From Paragonimus westermani (taxonomy: Eukaryota > Platyhelminthes > Trematoda > Plagiorchiida > Troglotrematidae), in the NCBI GenBank assembly GCA_008508345.1, contig QNGE01001024.1, positions 91,749 to 155,748 of the forward strand: a DNA stretch of 64,000 nucleotides, read 5' to 3'. Every line of letters begins with the position of its first letter. The stretch's first letter is position 1. The notes under the pieces are model-generated. The model was not told the DNA's origin. It saw only the letters and a list, made by a program, of their open reading frames with translations, and did not search any database. Positions 37,064 to 51,500 of this stretch are shown one piece after another. The translations under genes were made by a program, and so were the position numbers.

Positions 37064-38119
37064 GGGACTCGTCACCTTCTGCAGACAAAGAACGCATACA
37101 TCGACGTACCGTTCTTCTGAAAGGCTAAATTCTCACGTTCACGTGGTTTCATGAACGAAAATTTGAGTGCACAATTTGGTACGTTGTTCATTAGCCCGAA
37201 TAGTCAACCTGTTTATTCAGCAATCATATCAATCCATCATTGGAGATTTGTCATAGGTTTTCAAACCAAAACATAACTTTCTCAAACTGTCTTTGCTTAG
37301 TAGAACCACGCAGATGAAACTGCTGTTCATCACTAGAATTCCCGCTTCACTTGCACTCTTAAAAAAACGTGACTCCCCATGCGCTTAAAACACGAAAAAT
37401 GTCTTTTGTCCAACAACAACTCAGTCAGCAACAACATTGTGAATGTCCTTTTTAAGGCTCTCATTGAGAAGACTAGCGTAGGCGTCGGTACGAGATCATC
37501 AGGACTCGCTGTTGTATTCGATGCCAGTCAAACAATGCAAAATTTATCACGTCCAGGTCATTTTGAAGATATTCTTTCCTTAGTGTTTTTTGTATATTTA
37601 GATGGACTGCTCAAAAGAAAATCGCCACACCACATTGAACTGTAAAATTCTGTGAAAGAATCTCATACACTAAAAAACACTCGGAAAAGTCGTAATAACG
37701 CCGTTTCCTAACGTGATATCTCGTTGTTTGGTCGATTACAAAGTGTTCTACCATTAATAACTAATGCTCCTCTGACCATGACGACTGCTTGCCTACTCCT
37801 AAACCACTAATCTATCCACATGGAATTCACATTAGTGCACGGGTTGCATCCAAACTTAATGTATACTGACGTTTTGTGATAACCTCTCAACCCACAAATG
37901 GCTCATCCGTCTTAGAGCTAGTTGTTTGGAGAATGCGAGTTGTACACACTGAGAGAATGGTCTTCCAGTTTGTTGAGGACATTTGTGTGAATTCCAACTT
38001 CTGCGTAACAAGAGGTTATACAAGAACCGTTCACTAATAGAACGATTAGCAATCTTAGCTTGCCATACGCAGAACAAACTCTGTGATGCGCTGTAGCAGA
38101 ATTGTGTACAAAGTATTCT
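37063..38119. other. Unassigned; may include 5' remnants of the CR1-like element
   Basis: Several short ORFs but no convincing RT motifs before about 38120. Nothing else recognised. Confidence 0.35.
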
Positions 38120-38850
38120 TTAGTTTCAATACATCTTTCCTCGGTTAGAACTATAAAGGCTGCTAGTTCATCAAGTGACTGGTATTCTGTAACCAGCTGT
38201 GTGCCTCAAGGTTACATTGTAGGCACGATGGTTTCCATATCCTTCGTTCTTGAGCTACTAGGGTTGATAGGTTCTACGATACTATTATACATCGGTAGCA
38301 CGACAGTGTTCCATTGTAACCCTTGAAGGGGAAGGTTTCAAGATGCTGTAAGTAGTTTGCCCTGCTGGTCCACAACGTAATAACTTCCATTTAGCTCCAT
38401 TGAATGCATAATAATGTATATTGGTCAGTCGTCTCGCGTAGTTAGGAGAGGGAAAGCTAGCTACAAAATTCCCCCGGCTAGCCTTTGGAACAGTTATTTC
38501 AGAATACCTTGGTCTGTCTCCTAAGTCTACCTTGATGACTAGCAAGTCCAACAAGACCTCTGGAATTCTAATCGAGTTTTTCAGAACCTCTCGTTGAAAA
38601 GCTCTTTCTTGACGTTTAACTCATTGGCAAACCCTCATCCTAGATTAGTTATTCAATCATGTAGAACATTCCTTGTGAAGGATCAAGAGATTAAGAGATT
38701 GCAGGGCAGGAAACAGTACCTGACCTATCTCTAAATTTTTCTTCATGTTCAGAGAAGCCGCCTAATACGGGTCAGTTTTTCTTATGCTATCGAGTTATCA
38801 GAGGCCAACCTACTTCGACCTATGGGATTTTACAACACCCGCCGCATTCT
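38120..38850 (+). mobile_element. CR1/Jockey-like LINE fragment (reverse transcriptase, 3' half)
   Basis: SVRTIKAASSSSDWYSVTSC followed by VPQG matches the RT box SxWxxVTSGVPQGS that is diagnostic of CR1/Jockey-type LINEs. Downstream, through frameshifts, come RFQDAVSSLPCWSTT, LPFSSIECIIMYIG and SSRVVRRGKASYK, resembling the thumb region (LQxaIxxLxxWs, LPLNxxKCxxMxIG). FLVKDQEIKRLQGRK then resembles the end of the ORF. The catalytic FADD box is not readable. Stops and frameshifts make it non-functional. The element is 5'-truncated, as most LINE copies are. Confidence 0.75.
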
Positions 38851-41800
38851 TTAATGAATATTGGTATACTTACTATTAATCTCTCTGCAAAATCCTTCGG
38901 TAGAGCTGCAGAACCAGCTGAGTCACATAGCATGTATACAACACTCTTTCACTGACAAGGCTGCCCAATTTGAAAAGTCCTGCGTGACTCTGTCGTGACA
39001 CCATCAGGGGACGATTTCAAACAACTTTGATATGCTAGTTCTAATCTTTATTAAGCTTAGCCATCAGAAGTATTTTGAAGTGATATACGACTCTTGAAAC
39101 CAGTGTTAGCTGGTCACTTCCTGTTGAAGTACGATTGCTCCTGGTTACAATTGTTTCTTTATTCAAACTGACCTAGCACTACTTTGTTTCATCTTTCGGT
39201 GATTTGTACCAATTTTCAAAAAACCGTTTCGTATTCTTTTTATTTTGTTCACACTTTCCAGGTTGTGCTGAATTTTTAACGCCCAACATAAAGTCAGGTA
39301 TACACATACACTTCAATTTCACCTTAACCTGTAAAATTTTAGTGAACATGTTGTAGGCCATTTGTAATCAACCTTGTAGAATACACTCATGACAAAGTTA
39401 AATAGATAATCGTCTGTTGAAGAATCTCAGACAAATCACGAGCCTCAATATCTCGTCTCTTGTCCAATTGTGTATAAGGTGGTATCGCGTTGGTCAGAAA
39501 AGCCGAATGTTTATTAGGTCACGCGCATCGTTCGACTGAACAAAATTGATTTAACCCCGAGTGAACTTTCATAAGTATACACATCGATTATAATTTAGGT
39601 CACAGGAATTTATCTGATAAGTCAATACGAACACATTCAGTTGTAGTTCATGATCACCGAAATACGGGTTAGATAGAAGGGTTACAGCTTTTCTAAACCA
39701 GATTTCAAATTGGAGAAGGAAAATAGAATTCGCAGAAAGTTGTTGACCAATATTTTACTTAGCCCAGTGTATGTCACGTGGAAGACCAACCTCTTTGGAT
39801 TGTAGAAGTAAAGAACGTCGAAATCGTAAATGAGATTCAACTTATTTACGTCACAACTATTATCAGAAGGATGAATTATGGGTGAAACTCTGTCTGTTTT
39901 AAGTGTCATCGGCGAACCAGCTAGAAATGTCAACAGCTTTTACGTTCACTAAGCCAACATCATTAACTGGGTTGTCTGTCAGTGTTACGGAACAATTGGT
40001 CCATCCAATACGGATAACCCTTTTAATCTGTTCAGTATAAATTCATACCAGGTAGTTAGGCACCGCAGTCGCCTTATCAAACTGACTATATCTTAGGAAA
40101 CCTGGAGGTTGAAAAAATCGTATTGGGAAGCTCATTTCTGATAGTATCAGCAGCTAGAATAAATTCAGCACAGTTCAGTCGTATGAAATATTTGGATCGC
40201 GTTACTCCAAACCCCAGTTGAACGTCGGGAACAGTTCGCGTGGAGCTCAGTCACTGGAGATTCCATTGAAAGGGACGAAAATGAACGTTTAACCTAAAAT
40301 GGAACTAAGCGTTGCTGATAACCTATCAACCGAAATGATCAAACAAGCTGCGGTTGACCAAATTTAAGCAGAATAAGATTGAAATGAAAGAAGCTTTGGT
40401 TAGGTCAGGACCCTCAGCTGGCATGCGAATTCTACTGCACCAACCGACCTAGTGTGTGAACTTTCGTATGAACTAATTAATCGGTTTAGGAAATCCAGTC
40501 TTGTAGTGTGTGGCATGGGAGTAAAATTACAAAATCACCAAGATTAACATAACCAAAGGGATTCGATTGCAAAAAGTAACAATCAGCTTGTGAAATGCCA
40601 TCGTATCGACCCAAAGCTACAACTGACCACTCTCCGAGTCACGTTTAGTCATAATCGCCAAATATCCAGCATCCGTGTACCTTCCGTTTGTATACTTACT
40701 ATACACTGCGGGTTTTATTCCCTAGATTGATTTTTCAGGCTGTTGTGCTGTCAGATCTAGGTAAAAACACTTATTGCAAAATTCAGTCGACAACCAACAA
40801 TCCAGATTATCTGTCCTTGGCATTTTCAAGGATACGTTAATTTCCAACTACATTTGATCTACTCGCGTGCAGAGTATGTAGGACCTATTGCAATTGCGAC
40901 ACCGTTGGCAACGAGACAGTTAGTTCTACGAACAAACTAAACGACTTCAAGTTAACGACAAAAAATTGAAATCTAAGAGGATTCAAACAATTCTTTTCTC
41001 TGATAATCCCACGTTGCATCAATGGTTGGCAATATTACCTACGTGAGAGAACAAAGATATTCGGAAAACACACAGGTTATTGATATTCGTGTATGGTTCG
41101 GGCTTGCCGCTTAGCTCATGGACTTTTCGGTCACAGCTTACTAGTATTGTCCATATGGCTCCCTAACAAATTCGTCAAACTCTGACTTATAAAACTTCTC
41201 CACAACGACTGATCTACAGATGAGTCAACATTAGTTAAGCATGCGGTCTTCCTTGTAGGGTGACTAACTCGTCCATTAATTCGCAATGACTGCAGAATTT
41301 CGTTGAAGTCTGCGACGTTTCTGTTGGAAGCATGTGGCAACTCAACTAATATGTTACCATTTCTTACAAATTCAACGTTGTCCATAAGGTTCAGCAAGGC
41401 ATTCTTTTAATCTGCATTATTTTTAATAGTTCAGGCAACAATTTCACCTTTTTTGACCTGAAATTTTACTCAGCTAAACAAGTGATACTTTTTGCTAACT
41501 TGGATACACACATTTCCTTTACCATCAAACGGGAAAACTGGTTGCGGGCTTGTTGACGTCATCCAAAGCCTCGATTTAGATGAAAAAGCAGCAGTTTGAC
41601 CTGGCTGGGAGGCGAAAGCTATAGACGGCTGGTCGGTCATGAAAGAAAACGTGTAACTATAGGCTACACGCAGACTGGATTATTGATCGACCGAGACGCA
41701 CTGTCTAGTCTTGCTAGTTTCAACATCGCAATTTATGTTCATACTGCCGAACGATAAGCTGTGGAATTACACCGATGATCAGCTGTCTTATCTAGCTTAA

Positions 41801-44800
41801 CAATGTCACTAATCGAACGTTCTACTCAATAACCCAAAATGTACTCATTCTTTACCAGGTTGTGCTTGTTTAATTAGGGTAGGTAGAATATAAATCAAAA
41901 TACGAATTCAGCTCATCCATTTCTGTTAATCCTATACGTATGGCCAGTGGCTAATCGATAGCAACAGATATTCAAATAAACTGATAAACCTACACAATAA
42001 TTTGGAGTGTGAGCATTGCCGTCATCGAAGTCCATGACGAACAAAACCCGACAAGTAATTGCCTAACAAAGACTCTTTGGGAACACATAATAAATAAGAG
42101 GTTGCGAACATTGAGTTGCTTGACCGGGCGTCATTCAAATAAGAGTGATTAACAGAAGATATACCGAAGGCCATACCCTGTGAATAATACATGAACGATC
42201 TATCGTCCTTGTAAACACACACTTTTATGCAAAAGCTACAAGAATATCAGTAGACTACGAAGCATAAGCCTAGTAAACATAGTCATGCTGAAATCTTCTC
42301 TTTATAAAGTTTGGTTGTTTTATCAAAAATCTTATTATTGACAGTGTTTCAAACATTCCTCGTGAACGGTGTTTTCGAGTACGCCCTTAGAAATAATATT
42401 AACTGCGGCGCAACAGTTCTCTTTATGCTTTCGCAATCCCCCAAGATTCCGTTTGTGCTCATTCAAAAGCGTATTTCTAACTACGCCGCTCTTTACTAAA
42501 TCTAACTATTTTGGAAAATTTTATTCCGGCGGAACACAAAAATGCTGGAAATTAAGTCATTGTTCATTTGCTAGATTGAACGAGATGCGCATGGACAAAC
42601 CCGCTACTAAGTAATGCTCAGTGACCAAGACTCATTTCTCAACACAGCAATACTGTTTACGAGTCGTACTCAAAATTCTATTCAAACACACATATTCAAC
42701 ATATGACAGGTTATTGGAATGTAAGCTACTAGTGCAAATATACCGTGATTTTGTTTCTACAACAGTGTTATCGGAAATTTTACTCCGCAGTCTCAAACAA
42801 TAACCTTGATGGCCTATTGAGAACGCAATGAGCTACCATTGGTAACACTTTCCACTGAAAAACACCCATATGGAAAGTAAGAGCATACTAAACCGATAGG
42901 TTGGAGAACTGCAAAACAAATGAATACCCTATGGAGGGCTCAGAAGCGCCTCATGTATGATGGATCACAATCACCGCCAACAGCCAAACAGTGTGAACTA
43001 TAGAAAAAGAATGTCGAGCATGTAGATCAGGTGTTTTGGTTAGCCGCGTGATGCGCATCGCACACAATGCAGTCTGTGAAGATAAATAATGAAAGCTGTG
43101 TGATCTGTTATAATGCTGGTCTAGAGCAAAGGGATCTGCTAGGCATTTCAAAGCATCAAGTCTCCACAGAGGGTTCGCTTTATCTTTCGTTTCTATCCGA
43201 AAACAGAAAATCCAGGTTAACAAACTTGGGTGACTGCAGTTAACTATTCAGAAGATAGGACTCCATAAGTTTTCAGCTACTCAGTTTGCAGAACAGTCTT
43301 CATAGGTTAAAAACCACATCAGGTGGCACAACTGTACCACAGCCACAGTACAACACAATTGGTTCCGATGTTGACATGATCTAGAGTGTAAACCATGAGC
43401 AGTCACTAATCGTCTGTGCGGCGACGTAACGGAATTAAGGTTAGCAGGTTACAACCGCTAATATCTGTACAAACTAAGTGTAGTTTATCACTGCCTCAGT
43501 GAAAAATATGGAGTTGTACATTATACATTCACCGGTCATTTGAATCAAATAAAACACTCAAACCTAGTTGTCATTCTGGTCGGCTGACTCTAAAACAGAA
43601 ACGGTCGGGTTATCGTTTAATCTCAGCGCGGTAAATATTATGGCAGATTGCACCTATCATGGGGCAGTTAGGAACAAGTGACGCTGCCCCATTGAAGGTC
43701 ACTTTACAATTGTACCAACCGCTTGGGCTCGGTCCTATCATTGTTGATGCTCGTTTAGCTCGATCACTTGTTTAGATTCATTTGTTTTCATAGATGTAGG
43801 GTTATTATCTGCGATATAGGAGCGCGAAACAAGTATTACTGACGAGCAAGGTTTCCTGATCATGTCGGATAACAGAACACAGGGACTAAAATGCTACAGC
43901 GGTTATGAAGGTGTGCTGCAACTGTGCTTGTCCCCCTAAAAAGTCCGTCTTTGTGGTACTGGTGGATTTCCATTATTTTGGTGAGACTGTAATACATGCA
44001 TCCTTCACTTTTTCCTCAGTCGTGTATTATTTGCATGTCTTTTTGTCTGCTGTACTTATTTACTACTCTCCACTTGTTCGCATTAGTTTTCTTGTTTCGT
44101 CTCTGCATGCCTAACGTTGTGCTTCACGTACTGGTTGTGATCATGACCCTATTGCAATACCGTCTATTTTAGCAAGTTAGATAAGCCGCAGTTGCCATGA
44201 TATCTAGGGTGCTTAAAATGAGACACCGTAAAGTCTTCAGCACGGTCGGTGTAGTGAAATTTTTGCCGCGAACTATCATTGAGATATTGTATTTGATTTG
44301 ATTCTCGTATTCACTTGTATGCTGTTCTACTACGAACCCTTTAGGTGATCCTCGCTTGATCTCTGCAGGATATGAAGCTGTTCACCATGGCGATGATAAA
44401 CGCATGTTGATTGGAAACTTACGTGGAAACCGTAGGTGTTGATTAATTGAACAATCCACAAAAGACTGGATGAGTACTGAATTCCGGTATCGATGGCTGA
44501 GTTGGTCGCCGACTTGATGCAGTTGGGAATGCGAGTGAAATAGGTGGCTTGTTTATCGTCACCTATCTAGCTGACTTGACAGGTATGTTGAACTATGTGT
44601 GAGGTGGTCTGGCTGGCCTTCACTGAACCTTGTAGATGATGAAGTCAAACGAGTAAGATATTACGTGTCAGATGTTCCTTCAGTGACAGCCTTTTGGTTC
44701 AAAACAGTTGAAGTATAACTAGGTCCAGTGTTTAGACTTTGCATACGGCTCTTCCTTCAGAGTTACTGAAGACAGGTTGATCAGAAAATAGGAAGAATTC

Positions 44801-45198
44801 TTTTAAACGGTTTTCAAAACTAAACAGAGAGTCTTTGACCATGTTCATTGCTACTTATTTACGTTTTCAAGACAGAGACCTTAAAACATTATGACAAACG
44901 CTATTCCAAACAAGTCATTCGATAGACCAATGTTGCGTTGACTCAGCAAATCCAACGACTGACATGTTCGTGTAGAAAACGCGCAATTCCGACTCACCCT
45001 TGGACTCGCTTACCATACTTCCACTCCGTGAAGGTACTGAGCAGCAGAATGTCACCAATACTTGTAAGCTTAAAAAAGTCTCTGATTCGATTTTTGTAAT
45101 CCACAGTGAAACAGCCTCTTAGTAGGTGGGCCCCAGTGAATAACACAAATGTGTTAAGATACTCATTTGTTCATTTTACAGATGAATATGGTCAGCTA
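38851..45198. other. Long non-coding stretch, nothing recognised
   Basis: All ORFs are short and lack family motifs. A weak tRNA-like segment at 44485-44530 (GGCTGAGTTGGTCGCCGA) is too diverged to call. No clear tandem or inverted repeats were seen by eye. Confidence 0.4.
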
Positions 45199-45522
45199 TC
45201 ATGGACGTTCAACAATCTGGTTGATTTTTTCCCAGGTTGTTCTATCTCTGTTTTTGTTCACTTTCGTCGAGGCACATTCTGTAGAAGGATTGCTTGGAGA
45301 ATCCAGTGATTTTGATGCTGTTTTTTTCTCACAATACTCATCTTTCTGGTTAGTCTCTTTACCAAGAACATGTAAGTCATGTTGGATAATCCAGAAACCG
45401 GGACTCTTCTTCCCATCTTCAAGGTGATACGTTAGAACTGCGACGTCTTCACTGCTATCTTGTTTATTGTTGGCGGTCTGTTTGCTACTTAACCTAATTG
45501 TCCAGCACCATCTCGACAGCAT
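45199..45522 (-). CDS. Unidentified ORF, possible 3' terminal exon
   Basis: 107 codons end at TGA (45199-45201). The composition is coding-like, rich in K, E, D, N and S, with blocks VAVLTYHLEDGKKSPGFWII and KESx-like acidic/basic tails near CEKKTASKSLDSP. Possible acceptors are AGCAAACAG or ACAATTAG near its 5' side, giving a shorter exon. The opposite strand also has an open frame between a TTTTACAG acceptor (45180) and a GTAAGT donor (45372), so only one of the two can be coding. No family recognised. Confidence 0.3.
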   Translation of the reverse strand: MLSRWCWTIRLSSKQTANNKQDSSEDVAVLTYHLEDGKKSPGFWIIQHDLHVLGKETNQKDEYCEKKTASKSLDSPSNPSTECASTKVNKNRDRTTWEKINQIVERP

Positions 45523-48500
45523 CTAACTTCAATGAAGAGATACCAGTAAGAAAAAAGAAGACATGTGCTACCTTCTTCAAATCACTTAATATGTTGTGTA
45601 GGAAAGGTACTCGAGTGTCAATGAAGGAAGGAATGCGCAACTCTTGTGTAAAATTCATTAAGCTCCATAATTTAGAACTTCTGCCGATTTGTAAATCGGC
45701 GCAAGCAGATTGCTGGATTTCACCATCGTCATTTCACTAAGCTGTATTGTGTATTTGCAACATTTTTGGATACGTAACATGTCTGAACAGAAGACTTGCA
45801 CATTATAGGACAGTTGCACCAAACAGTCCGTAGGCTCTCTGGTCGTTTGTCGCACTGCGCATCATGTAACAAGCCCACCAGTGGTTGGCTGCGGACATAA
45901 TGTTGCTAGACAATGGCGTACACCTTATCGTTTTCACTTCGAAGTATGTTCATGATATTATGGTTTAAATTATGCATCTCACTTGCGATTCTTTTCTTTG
46001 CCAGATTGCCCTGAAGCATTTGCCAACCAGTCTGTTCACAATACTCCGTGGTTTATTCTGTCTGAACTTCGATGTGTTTGGTTGGCTGCTGCCAAAACCA
46101 AGTGACGTAATTGCTACATCGACTATTACCGTATTCCTATTAACCTTAAAACTATTCCCAGGTCCTCTTTCGGCACATATCTACATGCTTTTTTTTTAAT
46201 TCCGACATTGCCTGACCATTTTATGTGACAACTGTTTTTAATCAACCGGGAAATCTACCTATGAGTTATTTGTATCCTACAACCTTATCAGCAGTTCATT
46301 TCACTATTTGTCGTTTTGTGTTTGAACACATTCACCCTCTGTTGGTTGTACAGTTCTTCTGTGACTTTCTCTTGATTTTTCATAAATAATCGGTCCACAT
46401 GTCTTGTGTACATCACTCAAACACATACCGGTGTGGTTGTACTTCCCGTGCATCAGTGGCCAATTTTTAAACGTTACATTACTTTGACGAATTTGCTGAA
46501 AGTACTTTATCTTGGTCGCATCATACTGTATTTCCTCTAATCTTTTAGTTCACCGATTTCCCTCCAGTGGATCGAAATCACATACTGTTAGCTGCACGTA
46601 TGGTGTTGCGTGACAGCAAACATTCCCTATTTTACGATTTTTACTGACAGGCTGTGATACACTGTTGAAAGAGTTTTCAAACGGATATTTTCACCAGGTC
46701 GACATTTACTTTTACGTCAACCCTACGGTTTAAGTACTTTTCAGGTAAGTGATTGATGTCTTGTCTCTACTTGACTTTAGTTATGAAGACCCATACTGTT
46801 CCACTAAGTGGCGTTGGTAGCCAGTTTAGGGGCTTAGTGATCATAAAACACGCTGACTAGAAGTCATACCGCGTAAAAGCGTATCACGGTCAATGAAACA
46901 TATACGTCCAAGCTATCGCTAGCCCTGTTAGACTTTCCTATTCTGTTTTTACCACCTCTTATTTGCTAACCGTGTCACTTTTGACCTGGGGGGGAGGTTA
47001 GATGTATGTTTATACGGGTGTCAACTGTGGCTTCCCGGTAAAGGGGGAGCTCGAGCTCACGGTTGCGATATTTTCTTCCTGAACTACCCAACGTCGTCAC
47101 TTGACCAGTGCTGTTCCAATTGCATCTTATAAAAATTCGTTAACTGGTGGGAAATCTAAAAGGTGTAAAGATTATGCTAAATGTTTTGCATGATCCCAAA
47201 TTTCAAAGGGTATTAGCAACACAACGAGAAAAATGGCGGCTGTGCATAGTCATCAACAAAGCTTGGCTGAATACTACTTGGTAACATAAGCCGAATCTTC
47301 TTTAGTTCATTCCACTGTCCACCCCAGTCGCAAAATTAATGCACATACCTTTTCCCTAGTCTCAAGTAAATTAAGCATTCATTGAAATGACCTACAAAAG
47401 AACCCCTAGAATAGTTACAAGGATCGTGATTATCCCCATCTTAGTAGATAAGAGGCTTCAGGTCAATTGTTCGTTATCTGCGGACACATAAACGCTGACC
47501 AACTAAACACTTACCAAATAACCAACTCACCTCTTCACACCATGCAAAGTTGAATGTTCCAAGGGGCATTCTGTATACACACACTTACATGATACATCCA
47601 TATCATATATTTTTAACTACAACCAGCAATATGGGGATGAAAAGTGTTGACAAAAGTGGATAAAATTGAGTGTTATATTAGACAAAAGAATGGTAGGGGA
47701 TAAAAGACTAATCTATGTACACAGATAGAGCCACAACACGAACGCCATCACCGTTCTTCTTCCTATGAGACAAAGTTCTCAAGTGAGGATATTCGATCAT
47801 CGAGAAACCAGAAGCGTCTTGCTGAAGCGTGCGTTAGTATTAGTGTTTATTTGTCTCTGGTCAAAGTAGTACGCCAGTTAACAGACTATCGGCCCCGGCG
47901 TAACTACCCACCGACATACAATGCACGATGTGACAAATAATGTGCTCGCGTCCACAAGCTGTATCCGAGCCAGCAAAATCTGTAACAGGATAGCATTGGT
48001 ATCTGTGGTTGACAGAGTCTACCCCTTCAAAGATGCGTAAATGTATCTCGTTACTGTCTAAACTAGGTGCTCAGCACACACACATCGCTTTGGATACACT
48101 GCTATTTTGAAGCGAACAGTCTGTTAGCATTTCATGGGGGAATGAATCACGTTTCGTAGCCATACGGTGGGAGAGTCTGCATAGTGGTATTATATGATAG
48201 ACTCTTCCTGCCACAGCCACAGATGCTTTATGTTGTCAAACACTATCCAGACAGTATACGATTTGTGATTCCATGAGTGTTTATGCAGCTGCCATTATAG
48301 CTGAACCCTCACACTACTCCCAAAACATAAGAGCAGACTCGAAGTTTTGTGAGATTTGAAAAACACTGCATTTTGAATGTAAAGAAGCCACACCAAATTG
48401 GCGAGTTCAAGCCTTCAACTCACTTGTGATGTTTCAGCTTCTTCGGTAATCACAGATTTCAATTATGTTGTCCCCGTACCCTGAATCCCAATCTAGGAGC

Positions 48501-51500
48501 TGGGAGTAATTCCTCACAATCCCGCGTGCAGTCCGTCAAAACGCATTATCGGATCTTATGTGTTGCAAACTTGTCTTGCAACGGGAAGGCACAAAATTGA
48601 CCTCACCCTAATTAAGGTGCTGAAGGTTGACGGCAAACTGTCACAAGCAATAATCAATTCTGAAGTTTGATAGTTCATTGTTTCTAGGATGTTGATTTAA
48701 TTCGCAAAAGCACACATTTTCTCAAAATGCAACTCTATCAGCTAAGTCTCAGGCTTTCTTGATCTCTAAAAATTAAGCGCGTGTCAGTCTCTCGATATGA
48801 CTGGTGATGTTCGGGTACTCGACAAAATGTTAAACGGCAGTTGGTATAATGGCTAAAACAGCTTGCTACTTGTGGATATGATGCTCACGCGTTGCGCTCA
48901 GTCTACGAAGTACAGCGGCTATCAGCAGCTTGTACACGATAAGTATCAGGCTAATTCTTTGGTGACTTACTTAAAAATTGTATGAGCCTTTTCTAAAAGT
49001 CAACATGACCCACTCATTCGAGGCGACTTCTCCGACCCCAAGCTTTTGGGACAGAAGTGTCCAATCTCTGAGTGAGTTTTATCCCTCATGTGTAAAATGA
49101 GCAGCACGGCATTCTTACGATCAGGTAGCCATATGTAGTTCCAAAAACTGCAAATCAAGTAAGATTACTGCTTCTGAGAGCATGAGGTACCTGACAGTCT
49201 ACCCAATGGCTTAAGTTACTGTTTGATCATTCGTTGAAAGCGCTTAGCTCACAGTCCTAAGCATATTTTCTAAATACAAATGAGATCATCATCAGCTTTA
49301 GGGATTATCTTGCTTATAGCTAGCCCTGTACTAACGGTTGGTTGGGTGGGATGAAGAAGCTCACCGGAGTTCCCCGTAGGGTTGTCTTGTTTCACTTCAA
49401 AAGCGCGTTGTGCCCACCTGAACTCATATACCTCTCCTGTCTTGTTCCACAATTCCAAGCCTGCAATTTTACAGACGTACTGCGTGAGCGCACAAAATCA
49501 AATGAACACCTACTGAAGTTTACTGACTGTCATCTTAACCCAGTCTTCTGAGCTGTCAGTTCTACCTACCAACTATAGTGTTACGTTATGATTAAACAGA
49601 CTGGACCTATCAGCTATGATCTTTCTTTCACCTGCAATCTTATATGAAAGTGTGTCTTATCACAATTGATTTTACTTCACATGCAGCATTCGAGAGAATG
49701 TCATTAAAGAGGACTATGGTTTACATTGCTGGTTAAATCTCTGTTCATTTGTGCCATCGGCTTCTAGTACAAATCTTTGTGTGTCTATTAATAAACCATG
49801 TAAGTTCTCAAATTCTAAATCTGACGATCATAATCCATGTAGGTATTGATGTGAGATGGATCCAAAGGTGTATGTATTATCGACCAAATGAATTAAGGTA
49901 GAACGGCAAAGGCGGAGATTTGTTGGCACATGCTTTCAACTTTTGTTAAAGGTTTTCCAATGTTGACTTAAAACGGCACCATCGAAACGTAATGCCTAAT
50001 CTCTCGCTGCATGATTAGTGAACTCAGAGTAAAACTAAACAGTAATCTTTCTTTTCTACGCATGGGCTGCTCTCTGAGTTTAGCAGCTTGGCATAATCGG
50101 GCGGTGGCCTTCTAGTGGTTCAGTTGATCAACAAAGAATAATCAGTCTGTTTTAATTGCAGCCTTAGATTTAGGCATAATCCTGCTCGGGCTGTAGATGT
50201 ACGTATGCTTTGAACAACCAGCTTTGTACATACGGCATTGTAACAGTGGCCTATGTCTATGACTCATGGAAACAGTCCAGCAAGTCATCAACGTTATGAC
50301 CATCGTGTATACAAATAACCACTTGGTTTACCAATCAGATTCAACTAGTGCCTCATCCAAGTTCGCCTACTCTATGCTACACCACTGTGGTTTGATTTAA
50401 AAGCACGTTTTTATAAAAACAGTTCATCTGTGAAAGTGTAATTTTTCGAGTTACCCTCTTCCTCTCAATAAAAAAACGTGTTTATCCGATGTGAGGTGAA
50501 GGTTGACTGTTTAAACTGCAGCTCATGCACTTACAATACTCATCTGATAGAAGATTTTTTTGACTGGCTTTTCTTCCATTCACTTGAATAGTTTTGGCAG
50601 AAACAAGGGTTGATTGCTGGGGATGTAATACAGGGTGAACAAAAGTTCATAAGTGCTTATCAAAGATGCATGTCGAATTCTTTCGAATAGCTGATCTGTA
50701 ATGAACTAAAGTATTCTTTGGTGAATCTAACTGGACCAATGAGTTACTATACTCGAATACATCGGCACATGTCACGGGTATTGTCATGTAACCAGAAGTT
50801 GTATGTGTTGAACAGTAGCAAGTTAGCTAACAATCCGTGTTTCACAATCCACTTTATATCTGAGTTAGATACAGGTGCATTTGCGTCAAGCTGATTTCCA
50901 ATCAGACAAATAGGAACAGTTTGGATCTTGATTGGATTGCCAGGCTGGATGTATAGTACCTGAAGTTTGTGACGCGCATTTTTATGTCGGCAGCAAATGT
51001 TTGATTTTCTTAGGTTTAACAGCAACAGGTAGAAAAATCTGGAGCAAAGTACAAGCTGAACACTTTTAGACTACAATTCAAACAACTTTAAGTTATTAGG
51101 ACACCATTCCCATGAGGACCATTAGTAAATAGACGAATGAAGCAACACAGTTGGTCAGTAGTCCAGTGAACACCAGCTTTGCTAATACATACTCTGGTAT
51201 GGTTGGTAAGCTGTTATCTCGTAACACAGAGCCTACCGGTTCTAGCTTCGTTCAAGCCATTCCTGTCGAACCGAAACTGGTATGTTTTTTTGAATGTGCA
51301 GTATGACTCTTCGATAGGGCTCGTGTGGTCCGATTGCCGGTGAAAAATGACAACCAGAAGTCGACTGCATTCATCTAGAGATAAACCTGGTAAAAGCAAG
51401 ACATATACAACTACTTTCAGTGCACTATCTAGCAAACGTTGTGATCGAGAGATACCTCTGATTATGGTCTTGGGTTCAGATCAACAAGCAGGAACGACGG

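Noticed and set aside
44485..44640. Possible tRNA-related SINE (GGCTGAGTTGGTCGCCGA)
   Set aside because: No B box and no alignment to the other copies beyond a few bases.
50747..51025. Minus-strand ORF with VPICLIGNQLD, like a small-GTPase G4 motif
   Set aside because: There is no G5 (SAK-like), no G1 to G3 nearby and no usable donor after the motif. A single motif is not enough.
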